A DNA stretch of 24,205 nt from JAQGMJ01 sp036271855 (lineage in GTDB: Bacteria; Pseudomonadota; Gammaproteobacteria; Burkholderiales; JAEUOS01), in the NCBI GenBank assembly GCA_036271855.1, contig DATAZV010000536.1, positions 1-24,205 of the forward strand. The letters run 5' to 3'. Below, piece by piece: positions 13,430 through 21,294 of this stretch; position 1 is the first letter of the stretch; each line of letters opens with the position of its first letter. Under the pieces are notes generated by a model. That model was not told where the DNA came from and searched no databases. It saw only the letters and a program-made list of their open reading frames with translations. The translations under genes and the position numbers were made by a program.

Positions 13430-14293
13430 TCAGCGCATGCAGTCCACCGGCTTGCCGCTGGCCTTTTCGATCATCAGCATGCACTCGGCGTCGCGCCCGA
13501 CCAGGGGCTGGAACGAGTAGTTGGACAGCGGCCCCGGATGCGCAGCCTTGACGCGCGCCAGCTCGCGCGCGATGTCGGCATTGCCGCGCGCCAGGGTTTC
13601 CACATCGGCCGAGTCATCGAGGATTTTCTGTTGCACCGGCCCGGAAAAGGCGAGGTAACGCTCGCCCATGCCGGGTAACGCATTGGTGCCGTCGGGATTC
13701 ACGCGGCGCAGCAGGTCCAGGCGCTGGTGCGCATCGGCCGGCAGGTCCATCACCACCAGGGTCGGGCCCCAGTCCGCATTGTGCAGGGCGCGCGGCTTAT
13801 CCAGGTTCGGGGTTGCCATCTCCACCTTCGGCCAGGTGACGGCGAAAAAGCTGCGGTCGATGTACACCGCGAACACCGGGCGGTAGCGTGCCATGGTGTT
13901 CGCGCCGTAAGCGAAGGCGATGATCTGCACCATGGCGATGATGGCGAGATCGCGCTTCCACTCGCGCTTGGCGCGGTTGTACACCACGAAGGTGAGCGCG
14001 GGCCCAAGAATCAGGTCGACCACCACCAGGATTTTCAGCACGCTGATGCCGCCGTCGATCCAGAAGTAGGGCGGCGGGTAGAGCGCAAACCACATCGCCG
14101 CCGCCAGGCTGACGGTGGCGACGAGGCTCAGCGAAAAATGGATCAGCGCCGCCAGCGCCTTGTCGCGCAGGCTGCTCGGGGTGGGCCTGGCAGGGGCCGG
14201 CCTGGCAGGGGCCGGCCCACCAAGGGCCGACTCGGCAGGCGCCGATTCGTCGGGGCCGGCGGGCGTGGCAAGCGGAAGATCGGCGGAGGACAT
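13430..14293 (-). CDS. TfpX/TfpZ-type pilin accessory protein
   Basis: The 287-residue product is an inner-membrane protein with helices at about 48-71, 84-105 and 115-131. The stretch YFWIDGGISVLKILVVVDLI, then LGPALTFVVYNRAKREWKRDL and QIIAFAYGANTMARYRPVF, is the signature of TfpX/TfpZ proteins, which assist assembly or modification of type IV pilins. A periplasmic C-terminal domain with two Cys (about 271 and 285) follows. The N-terminal 45 residues are Pro/Ala-rich and include an in-frame repeat (14184-14213). No pilin gene is in the window, which is unusual because such genes usually sit beside one. Its ATG is 1 base after the fbp stop, so expression is probably coupled to fbp. Copy 2 of the double hairpin follows the stop. 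Confidence 0.8.
   Translation of the reverse strand: MSSADLPLATPAGPDESAPAESALGGPAPARPAPARPTPSSLRDKALAALIHFSLSLVATVSLAAAMWFALYPPPYFWIDGGISVLKILVVVDLILGPALTFVVYNRAKREWKRDLAIIAMVQIIAFAYGANTMARYRPVFAVYIDRSFFAVTWPKVEMATPNLDKPRALHNADWGPTLVVMDLPADAHQRLDLLRRVNPDGTNALPGMGERYLAFSGPVQQKILDDSADVETLARGNADIARELARVKAAHPGPLSNYSFQPLVGRDAECMLMIEKASGKPVDCMR
14184..14213 (-). repeat. Tandem 15-bp in-frame repeat in the TfpZ N-terminus
   Basis: GGCCTGGCAGGGGCC occurs twice head to tail (14184-14198 and 14199-14213), exactly. It encodes the repeated PAPAR unit in the Pro/Ala-rich tail before the first membrane helix. Length variation between strains is likely. Confidence 0.8.
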
Positions 14294-14294
14294 G

Positions 14295-15290
14295 TCAGTC
14301 CGTATGGTAGCGCATCACCCGCTCGACTTCGCTCTTCGAGCCGATCACCAGGCCGACGCGCTGGTGCAGTTGCGTCGGTTGCAGGTCCATGATGCGCTCG
14401 CGCCCGGTGCTGGCCGCGCCGCCCGCCTGCTCGACGATGAAGGCCATCGGGTTGGCCTCATACATCAGGCGCAGCCGCCCGCCGGGGCGCTTCGCGTCCA
14501 CCGGGTACATGAAGATGCCGCCGCGGGTGAGGATGCGGTACAGGTCCGCCACCATCGAGGCGATCCAGCGCATGTTGAAGTCCTTCTTGCGCGGCCCGGT
14601 GGCGCCGGCCACCGCCTCGTCGACATAGCGCTTCACCGCCGGCTCCCAGTGGCGCGCGTTCGACATGTTGATGGCGAACTCCGCCGTCTCCTCCGGGATC
14701 TGCACGTTCTCCTGGGTCAGCACGAAGCTGCCCTGTTCGCGGTCCAGGGTGAACACCACCACGCCGTGGCCGAAGGTCAGCACCAGCAGGGTGGAAGGGC
14801 CGTAGACCGCGAAGCCCGCCGCCACCTGTCTGGTGCCCGGCTGCAGGAAGGCCTGCTCGTTGGGCTCGGTGACGCCGTCGGGGCAGCGCAGCACCGAAAA
14901 GATGGTGCCCACCGACACATTGACGTCGATGTTCGAGGAGCCGTCCAGCGGGTCGAACAGCAGCAGGTATTCGCCCTTCGGGTAGCGGTGCGGAATCTGG
15001 TGCGGGATTTCCATTTCCTCGGAAGCCATGGCCGCCAGGTGGCCGCCCCATTCATTGGCTTCGAGCAGGATTTCATTGGAAATCACGTCCAGCTTTTTCT
15101 GCGCTTCGCCCTGCACGTTGTCGCTGCCGGCGCCGCCGAGAACATCGGCCAGCGCGCCCTTGGCGACGGTGTTGGAAATCGCCTTGCAGGCGCGGGAAAC
15201 GACTTCGATCAACAGCCGCAGGTCGGAAGGAATCGACTGCTTGTCGCGTTGTTGTTCAATCAGGTAGCGGGTCAGCGACACGCGGCGCAT
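14295..15290 (-). CDS. fbp: Fructose-1,6-bisphosphatase, class I
   Basis: This 331-residue enzyme hydrolyses fructose 1,6-bisphosphate to fructose 6-phosphate, the committed step of gluconeogenesis. The metal-site acids E91 and E92 (ASEE), FDPLDGSSNID at 112-122 and the substrate-binding RYVDE and GGIFMYP regions are all present, and the length is normal for class I. GGAG eight bases before the ATG at 15290 (minus strand) supports the start. It is the middle of a minus-strand run: the FemAB-like gene ends 71 bases upstream and the TfpZ gene starts 1 base downstream. Confidence 0.96.
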   Translation of the reverse strand: MRRVSLTRYLIEQQRDKQSIPSDLRLLIEVVSRACKAISNTVAKGALADVLGGAGSDNVQGEAQKKLDVISNEILLEANEWGGHLAAMASEEMEIPHQIPHRYPKGEYLLLFDPLDGSSNIDVNVSVGTIFSVLRCPDGVTEPNEQAFLQPGTRQVAAGFAVYGPSTLLVLTFGHGVVVFTLDREQGSFVLTQENVQIPEETAEFAINMSNARHWEPAVKRYVDEAVAGATGPRKKDFNMRWIASMVADLYRILTRGGIFMYPVDAKRPGGRLRLMYEANPMAFIVEQAGGAASTGRERIMDLQPTQLHQRVGLVIGSKSEVERVMRYHTD

Positions 15291-15361
15291 GCGGAAACTC
15301 CAAAGTTGGGATGGGACAAACCATCAATTATCCCATGCCCGCATTGCCCGGCGGTGACCGG

Positions 15362-16633
15362 TCAAGCCACCTTCTCTTTTTCCTTTTTAAACGGGCTCAC
15401 CTCGGGCGCCTCATCGTGCTGCGCAAAGCCCAGCAGGCGCCGCGTCACCTGGTTGATCAGCGGCTGCTGGTGGCGCATCCACACCGACATCGGCTGCGGC
15501 TTGGCGCCCAGGCGCGCCTTCGGCTCCAGCGCGGTGCGCCCGAGCGATACGCGTGCCGCGCCCATGGCAATCAGGTGCTCGATGGCCGCGTGCAGCAGGC
15601 GCAGGTAGATCGGCAGGCCGGCGGAAGCGGCGCGGTCGAAACCGATGTGATACGCCACGCCGGTGTTGCCGTCCTTCAGGCAGCCGATGAAACCCAGCAT
15701 CGCATCGCCCTGCATCAAGGCAATTACCCGCAGGCGGTTGCCGGCGGCAGCGGCCAGTGCCGGCCAGTAAGCTTCGGGCAGGGTCACCGGGCGCAGGCCG
15801 GCGTTCTGGTGCACCTCCAGGTACAAGGCCTGCAGGCGCGCGGCCACCGCGCCGACGTCTTTCACCACCACCAGCGTGCAGCCGGCCTCCTCGATGGGCT
15901 TGAGGATCTGGTTTTTCACCGCGCTGCGATACTTCGAGGCCATGCCCGCCAGATAACCCTCATGGTTTTTCCACGCCGGGTTCAGCTCCAGCATCATGTT
16001 GGGCTCGGTCTGAACCGCGTGAAAACTGAACTTCTCCAGGATGCGGCTGGACTTGAGTTCCGGCGCCGTCAAATCCTTGATCAGCACGAAGTTGGTCTGC
16101 CCCGAAAGCTTCTCGGCGCGGCGCACGCGGTACAACACTTCCGCGATCGCCGGCCACACCGTTTCGGGCGGCGTGCCGGCGGCAAAGGCGGCGGCGTGAA
16201 AGCCGTAGGAGAGCAGGTTGCCGCACACCAGCACGCGCTGGCGCACCCGTTCGCCCAGGGTCGCCGCCGCCGGCTTGCCGAGATGGCGCATCAGGCGCTT
16301 GGCCGGGTTGCGGCTCGCGGCCTGTTGCAAAGCGGCAGGTTCCTTGCGCATGCGCGCCGCTTCGATGCGCACCAGTTGCATGTTCAGCACCGCCACTGGC
16401 GTGCCGTTACGGTAGATCAGGGCGTAGCGCGGCGTCAGGTTCTCCGGCCCGGCGCTCTCCAGCACGCGCAGGTAGCTGCGTTCGAAAAAAAAGCCGGCGT
16501 CGCGGGTGACGGCGTCCCAGTGCGCCGGGTTGACGTAGTCGATGCCGTCGGCGATGGCGAATTCGAGTTCGGAAGGGCGGCGCAGGGCGCGCTTGTCTTT
16601 CTGGTTGCTGCGGTAATTGGCGAGGATGGACAT
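15362..16633 (-). CDS. FemAB-like / GNAT-fold acyltransferase family protein
   Basis: The 423-residue cytosolic protein has two related halves. The N-terminal part (HWDAVTRDAGFFFERSYLRVLES, then YALIYRNGTPVAVLNMQLV) and the C-terminal part (YWPALAAAAGNRLRVIALM, then MLGFIGCLKDG, YHIGFDRAAS, LYHAAIEHLIAMGA-type helix, SLGRTALEPKARLGA) look like the double GNAT fold of the FemAB-like 'peptidogalycan' or BioF2-type acetyltransferase families. Such proteins transfer acyl or aminoacyl groups; the substrate is unknown. The C-terminus ends in a Lys/Glu-rich tail. ATG 16633 has no Shine-Dalgarno. It precedes fbp by 71 bases and may share its transcript. Confidence 0.75.
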   Translation of the reverse strand: MSILANYRSNQKDKRALRRPSELEFAIADGIDYVNPAHWDAVTRDAGFFFERSYLRVLESAGPENLTPRYALIYRNGTPVAVLNMQLVRIEAARMRKEPAALQQAASRNPAKRLMRHLGKPAAATLGERVRQRVLVCGNLLSYGFHAAAFAAGTPPETVWPAIAEVLYRVRRAEKLSGQTNFVLIKDLTAPELKSSRILEKFSFHAVQTEPNMMLELNPAWKNHEGYLAGMASKYRSAVKNQILKPIEEAGCTLVVVKDVGAVAARLQALYLEVHQNAGLRPVTLPEAYWPALAAAAGNRLRVIALMQGDAMLGFIGCLKDGNTGVAYHIGFDRAASAGLPIYLRLLHAAIEHLIAMGAARVSLGRTALEPKARLGAKPQPMSVWMRHQQPLINQVTRRLLGFAQHDEAPEVSPFKKEKEKVA

Positions 16634-16712
16634 GGGGGGCGCTTGATGTTGTTGTTGATGTGAACCCCGGCCATCCTACCGCAAGCGCTTGTGCGCGGCC
16701 CTGTGCCGCCGC

Positions 16713-18377
16713 TCAAGCCGGCATCGCGCGCGCCATCAGGGCTTCGAGGGGCAGTTTCGGCGGCAGGCTGCCGAAGGTCTGGCCCCAGTCGCCGTCCAGG
16801 CGCGAGGCGCAAAAGCTGTCGGCGACGAAGTCCGGCGCATGGCGCAGCAGCAGCGAGGCCTGCACCGCCAGCGCCACCTCCTGCGCCAGGCGCCGCGCGC
16901 CGCCTTCATGCAGGTCGCCGGCGGCAATCCGGTCCTTGAGTCGCGCGGTGTAACGGTCGTAGGCAGGGTTGCGGCCTTGCGCAATGGCAAGTTCGCCCGC
17001 CAGCACCTGCAGCGCCTCCGGCCCCTTGCGCAGGGCGCGCAGCAGGTCCAGGCACATGATGTTGCCGGCGCCTTCCCAGATCGAATTCAGCGGCATTTCG
17101 CGGTACAGGCGCGCCATGCCGTTCTCCTCGACATAGCCGTTGCCGCCCAGCGTTTCCATGGTCTCCTGGCAAAACGCCGCGCCGCGCTTGCAGATCCAGA
17201 ACTTGGCCACCGGCGTCAGCAGGCGCCGCAGCACGGTCTCGCCGTGGTCATCGCCGGCGTCGAAGGCGCGCGCCAGGCGCAGGGCCAGCGCGGTGGTGGC
17301 TTCCGACTCCAGCGCCAGGTCGGCGAGTACGTTTTGCGCCAGCGGCTGCTCGCCGAGCAGGCGGCCGAACACCTTGCGCTGCGCCGCGTGGTTCAGCGCC
17401 AGGGCCAGCGACTGGCGCATCAGCCCGCAGGTGCCGAGCGAGCAGTCCAGGCGCGTCATCGTCCCCATCTCCAGGATGGTCGGCACCCCGCGCCCTTCCT
17501 CGCCCACCGCCCAGGCGCGCGCGCCGTGGAATTCGACTTCCGAACTGGCGTTGGCGCGATTGCCCAGCTTGTCTTTCAGGCGCTGGATGTGGATCGGGTT
17601 CACCGTGCCGTCCGGCAGGATGCGCGGCAAAAAGAAACAGCTAAGCCCGCCCGGCGCCTGCGCCAGCACCAGGAAGGCGTCGCACATCGGCGCCGACATG
17701 AACCACTTGTGGCCGGTGACGGCGTAAACATCGCCGAACTCGTCGCGGCCTTCGGGCAAGGCGGTGGTGGTGTTGGCGCGCACGTCCGACCCGCCCTGTT
17801 TTTCCGTCATTCCCATGCCCATGGTGAGCGCGGTCTTTTGCGCCGCCGGAATGAAGCGCGGGTCGTATTCGCGCCCGTACAGTCTGGGCAGCCAGGCGGC
17901 GGCAATCGCCGGGTTGAACTTGAGCGCCGGAATCGCAGCGTAGGTCATCGACACCGGGCACAGCACGCTGGCCTCGACTTCGGTGAACAGCATGAAGCCG
18001 GCGGCGCGCTTCACGTGCCCCGCTGCCGCCTTCTCGGCCCACGGCCCGGTATGCAGGCCCCAGCCCAGCGCCGCGCGCATCAGCGTGTGATACGCCGGGT
18101 GAAACTCCACCTGGTCGATGCGCCGGCCGTTGCGGTCATGCGTCCTGAGTTGCGGGGTGTACTGGTTGGCCAGCGCGCCCGCCTGGAACATTTCCACCGT
18201 GCCCAGTTGCGCGCCGATCGATTCGAGCGCTCCGGCATGTTCCGCGCCGCCGTTGAAGGCCAATGCGTCGCGCAGCGCGCGGTTGGTCGTAAAGAGATTG
18301 TAGTTTTCCAGCGGCGCGGGCTGGTTGAGCACTTCGTGGGTGGCATCCGAGCCGGGCAAGACGTGGGGCGCGTTCAT
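16713..18377 (-). CDS. aidB: AidB-type acyl-CoA dehydrogenase homologue
   Basis: This 554-residue flavoprotein matches E. coli AidB along its length: LNQPAPLENYNLF near the start, QLGTVE, FHPAYHTLM, LCPVSMTYAAIP, MGMTEKQGGSDVRANTT, GHKWFMSAP, GGLSCFFLPR, RLKDKLGNRANASSEVEF, TRLDCSLG, PVAKFWICKRG, LGGNGYVEE and REMPLNSIWEGAGNIMCLD. The FAD-binding and acyl-CoA-dehydrogenase core is intact. E. coli AidB is induced by alkylation, binds DNA and has weak isovaleryl-CoA dehydrogenase activity. The N-terminal extension to E. coli length favours AidB over LiuA. AGGAGA lies six bases before ATG 18377. It is divergent from the nitronate monooxygenase gene. Confidence 0.9.
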   Translation of the reverse strand: MNAPHVLPGSDATHEVLNQPAPLENYNLFTTNRALRDALAFNGGAEHAGALESIGAQLGTVEMFQAGALANQYTPQLRTHDRNGRRIDQVEFHPAYHTLMRAALGWGLHTGPWAEKAAAGHVKRAAGFMLFTEVEASVLCPVSMTYAAIPALKFNPAIAAAWLPRLYGREYDPRFIPAAQKTALTMGMGMTEKQGGSDVRANTTTALPEGRDEFGDVYAVTGHKWFMSAPMCDAFLVLAQAPGGLSCFFLPRILPDGTVNPIHIQRLKDKLGNRANASSEVEFHGARAWAVGEEGRGVPTILEMGTMTRLDCSLGTCGLMRQSLALALNHAAQRKVFGRLLGEQPLAQNVLADLALESEATTALALRLARAFDAGDDHGETVLRRLLTPVAKFWICKRGAAFCQETMETLGGNGYVEENGMARLYREMPLNSIWEGAGNIMCLDLLRALRKGPEALQVLAGELAIAQGRNPAYDRYTARLKDRIAAGDLHEGGARRLAQEVALAVQASLLLRHAPDFVADSFCASRLDGDWGQTFGSLPPKLPLEALMARAMPA

Positions 18378-18405
18378 GGCACTCTCCTGCGGGACGACGC
18401 TGCCA

Positions 18406-18434
18406 AGTCTACGCCCGCCACGCACGTTCGTGCA
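18406..18434 (-). promoter_or_regulatory. Candidate aidB promoter with overlapping palindrome
   Basis: On the minus strand TGCACG (18429-18434), 17 bp and TAGACT (18406-18411) fit a promoter whose transcript would start about 20 bases before the aidB ATG. The palindrome GCACG-TT-CGTGC (18422-18433, plus strand) covers the -35. A repressor or activator of the TetR type would suit it; none is assigned. Confidence 0.45.
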
Positions 18435-18514
18435 CGGCAGGCAAACCCGAGTCGCCCTGGCAGACGCCGCTGCATTAGACTAGGCGCCCCACCTGCCTTC
18501 GGATCGCGCCGACC

Positions 18515-19474
18515 ATGATCACCTCCCCGCTGCTGCAGAACCTGGCCCTACCGGTGATCGGCTCGCCGCTGTTCATCGCCAGCAGCCCGAAGCTGGTGGT
18601 GGAGCAGTGCAAGGCCGGCATCGTCGGCGCCTTTCCCGCGCTCAACGCGCGCCCGGCCGACCAGCTCGACGTCTGGCTGACGCAGATCAAGGGCGAATTG
18701 GCGGAGTACAAAGCCGCCAACCCCGCTGCCAACGTGGCGCCCTTCGCGGTGAACCAGATCGTGCACCAGTCCAACGACCGGCTGCAGCATGACATCGGCG
18801 TGTGCCTGAAGCACCAGGTGCCGGTGTGGATCACCAGCCTGCGCGCCCCGCCCAAAGAGCTGCTGGACGCAGTGCACTCCTACGGCGGCATCGTGCTGTC
18901 GGACGTCATCAGCATCCGCCACGCCAAAAAGGCGCTGGAAGCCGGCGTCGATGGCCTGATCCTGGTCGCCGCCGGTGCCGGTGGCCATGCCGGTGCGCTT
19001 TCGCCCTTTGCCCTGCTGGGCGAGGTGCGCGCGTTCTACGACGGCACTCTGGTTCTCGCCGGCGCCATCACCAAGGGCGAGCACGTCCTGGCCGCGCAGG
19101 CGATGGGCGCCGACCTCGCCTACATGGGTACGCGCTGGCTCACCACGCAGGAGGCCAACACCAGCGAGGCCTACAAACAGGCGATTGTCGAATCAACTGC
19201 CGCCGACGTCATCTACACCAACCTGTTCACCGGCGTGCATGGCAACTATTTGCGCAAGGGCATTGTCAACGCTGGGCTGGACCCGGACAATCTGCCCGTC
19301 TCCGACCCTTCGCAGATGAATTTCGGCAACGGCGCGGCCAAGGCCTGGAAAGACATCTGGGGCGTCGGCCAGGGCGTGGGGCAGATTCGCGGCATCGGCA
19401 CCGTCGCGCAAGCGGCGGCGCAGATCAAAGCGGAGTATGCTGCCGCGCGCAGCCGGATCGCCGCTCTACCGTAG
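18515..19474 (+). CDS. Nitronate monooxygenase (2-nitropropane dioxygenase family)
   Basis: This 319-residue FMN enzyme has a TIM barrel: PVIGSPLFIASSPKLVVEQCKAG at the N-terminus, FAVNQIV, then LVAAGAGGHAGALSPFAL with the flavin-phosphate GAGGHAG loop, LAGAITKGEHVLAAQAMGADLAYMGTRWL and the FTGVHGNYL region. It oxidises nitronates such as propionate 3-nitronate to carbonyl products with oxygen, and is often a detoxification enzyme. ATG 18515 gives the usual length. The Shine-Dalgarno is weak. It is divergent from aidB across 137 bases. Its end is 69 bases from the next gene on the same strand, with no clear terminator. Confidence 0.93.
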   Translation: MITSPLLQNLALPVIGSPLFIASSPKLVVEQCKAGIVGAFPALNARPADQLDVWLTQIKGELAEYKAANPAANVAPFAVNQIVHQSNDRLQHDIGVCLKHQVPVWITSLRAPPKELLDAVHSYGGIVLSDVISIRHAKKALEAGVDGLILVAAGAGGHAGALSPFALLGEVRAFYDGTLVLAGAITKGEHVLAAQAMGADLAYMGTRWLTTQEANTSEAYKQAIVESTAADVIYTNLFTGVHGNYLRKGIVNAGLDPDNLPVSDPSQMNFGNGAAKAWKDIWGVGQGVGQIRGIGTVAQAAAQIKAEYAAARSRIAALP

Positions 19475-19543
19475 TACGCATCAGGCAGTAGCAGCACGCC
19501 GCGACACAGCGGCGGCGAATCACAACAACAATCGGAGACACAC

Positions 19544-21106
19544 ATGCATCCCTTGCACGCTGCCCCCTGTTTCACCCTGCGCGCCGCTGCGCTCGCCGTC
19601 ACGCCGCTGCGTGCCGCTGCGCTCGCCGTTAGGCCGCTGCGCGCCGCTGCGCTGGCCTTGGGCCTGTTATGTGCCGCCGGCACCGCCCATGCGGCGAATG
19701 CCCCGGCGCCCGCCAAGTCCTCGATGAAGGCAAAGTCGCACGACATGCGCCTGGTCGGCTACAGCGACCTGCAGGCCCGCAGCGCCTACCAGCCCACCAT
19801 CGAGCACCAGGGCGACCGCTACATCGCCTACATCGGCCACCATGGCGGCAATGCCGATATCCCACAGCCGGTCAACCCGATGACCGGCCAGCCTGAAAAC
19901 AACGGCACCTCGATCGTCGATGTGACCGACCCGCACCACCCCAAATACCTCAAGCACATCCCCGGCCAGCCGGGACTGGACGAGCAGGGCGGCGCGCAAA
20001 TGACCCGCGTCTGCTCGGGCAAGGAACTGCCGCATGGCGACCCCGCCAAGTTCTACCTGCTGCGCACCAACGGCGGCATCGGCCACCAGATCTGGGACGT
20101 CACCACCCCGGAAAATCCGACGCTCCTGATCGACGTCGTCACCGGCCTCAAGGACACCCACAAGAACTGGTGGGAATGCGACACCGGCATCGCCTATCTG
20201 GTGTCCGACGGCCGCCCGGATGGCTGGCGCGTCGCGCGCATGACAAAAATATACGACCTGTCCGACCCCCTGCACCCCAAGTTCATCCGCGACTTCGGCA
20301 TCGCCGGGCAGGAGCCGGGTTCGACCATGGACCCGATCCCGCAAGGCGTGCACGGCCCGATGCGCGCCGGCAACCGCATGTTCTTCGGCTACGGCACCTC
20401 GCGCGGCGGGATCATCCAGGTGCTCGACCGCGACAAGCTCCTGAAGGGCGACCCCAGCGTCCCCGAAGCCGAGCGCTTCAAGCCCACCCCCGCCAACCTG
20501 CTGTATCCGCAACTCGGGCGGCTGGACCAATACCCCACTGTCGGTGCCCACACCGTGTTCCCGCTGCTCGACATGCCGGTGCCGGATTTCGCCCGCGACA
20601 GCAAGGGCGCCAGGCGCGACTTCATCGTCGTCACCAGCGAATCCACCGCCAACGAGTGCAGGGAGGACCGGCAGATGATGTACATGGTCGACCTTTCCGA
20701 CCAGACCAAGCCCTACTCCGTCTCCAACTTCAACGTGCCCGAAAGCGAAGGTCACTACTGCGACGTCGGCGGCCGCTTCGGCACCCACTCTTCGCATGAA
20801 AGCTACACGCCGATCTACTACCAGCGCCTGATGTTCCTGGCCTATTTCAACGCCGGCCTGCGCGCGGTCGACATCCGCAACCCCTGGTCGCCGAAGCAGG
20901 CCGCCTTCTACATTCCCGCCGTCACCAAAAACACCGCCAAGCGCTGCGTCAAGGTGGACGGCGCCGACCGCTGCAAGATCGCGATCCAGACCAACAACGT
21001 CGAAGTGGATGATCGCGGCTACATCTACATCGTCGATCGCGCCAACACCGGCATGCACATCATCGAACTCACCGGCGCGGCACGCAAGATCGCCAGGTTC
21101 AAATAA
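19544..21106 (+). CDS. Exported protein with LVIVD-type beta-propeller repeats
   Basis: The 520-residue product has a long signal peptide (about 1-50) ending AHA before ANA. After a Lys/Ala linker come repeated blade-like motifs: NGTSIVDVTDPHHPKYL, IGHQIWDVTTPENPTLL, MTKIYDLSDPLHPKFI, GIIQVLDRDKL, MYMVDLSDQTKPYSV, RAVDIRNPWSPKQAAF and IYIVDRANTGMHIIEL. Repeats of the form VDVxDPxxPK are those of LVIVD beta-propeller proteins, which are secreted or periplasmic and mostly uncharacterised. Seven Cys residues after the signal peptide suggest disulfides. CGGAGA at 19533-19538 places the ribosome six bases before ATG 19544. The function is unknown. The signal peptide contains tandem repeats, listed separately. 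Confidence 0.85.
   Translation: MHPLHAAPCFTLRAAALAVTPLRAAALAVRPLRAAALALGLLCAAGTAHAANAPAPAKSSMKAKSHDMRLVGYSDLQARSAYQPTIEHQGDRYIAYIGHHGGNADIPQPVNPMTGQPENNGTSIVDVTDPHHPKYLKHIPGQPGLDEQGGAQMTRVCSGKELPHGDPAKFYLLRTNGGIGHQIWDVTTPENPTLLIDVVTGLKDTHKNWWECDTGIAYLVSDGRPDGWRVARMTKIYDLSDPLHPKFIRDFGIAGQEPGSTMDPIPQGVHGPMRAGNRMFFGYGTSRGGIIQVLDRDKLLKGDPSVPEAERFKPTPANLLYPQLGRLDQYPTVGAHTVFPLLDMPVPDFARDSKGARRDFIVVTSESTANECREDRQMMYMVDLSDQTKPYSVSNFNVPESEGHYCDVGGRFGTHSSHESYTPIYYQRLMFLAYFNAGLRAVDIRNPWSPKQAAFYIPAVTKNTAKRCVKVDGADRCKIAIQTNNVEVDDRGYIYIVDRANTGMHIIELTGAARKIARFK
19577..19666 (+). repeat. Three tandem 30-bp repeats inside a signal peptide
   Basis: Units at 19577-19606, 19607-19636 and 19637-19666 encode LRAAALAVTP, LRAAALAVRP and LRAAALALGL. 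Units 1 and 2 agree at 27 of 30 bases; unit 3 has kept the first 21 or so. They put an Arg every 10 residues through what should be the n- and h-regions of the signal peptide, lengthening it to about 50 residues. Confidence 0.85.
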
Positions 21107-21294
21107 GCGCCCTCCCTGGCTTGCACCGTATTGTGGCGAAAGACAAAAAAAAGCGGTAGGCTAGTGAAAGCGCGGAATAATCGCGGCGCACCCGCCGGGT
21201 GCCGCAATGATCGGGCGCTGCCGCAAGCGACAACAATTCGAAGATTTCAAATAGCGGGCCGTCCGCGGTGAGATGGTCTTGCGGGGGAGGGATC

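Noticed and set aside
14115..15608. 497-residue plus-strand frame opposite fbp and tfpZ
   Set aside because: It runs across three minus-strand genes, including an intact fbp, and has no family signature.
16713..18377. Calling the acyl-CoA dehydrogenase liuA (isovaleryl-CoA dehydrogenase) because liuB is nearby
   Set aside because: Its length and the QLGTVE, LCPVSMTYAAIP and RLKDKLGNRANASSEVEF segments match AidB much better.
16689..18518. 609-residue plus-strand open frame opposite aidB
   Set aside because: It is antisense to a full-length, motif-complete aidB; composition (Arg, Gln, His, Ala) is typical of a shadow frame.
19667..21058. 463-residue minus-strand frame opposite the LVIVD-type gene
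   Set aside because: It is a Val/Ala/Asp/His-rich shadow with no motif; the plus strand has signal peptide, ribosome site and repeats.
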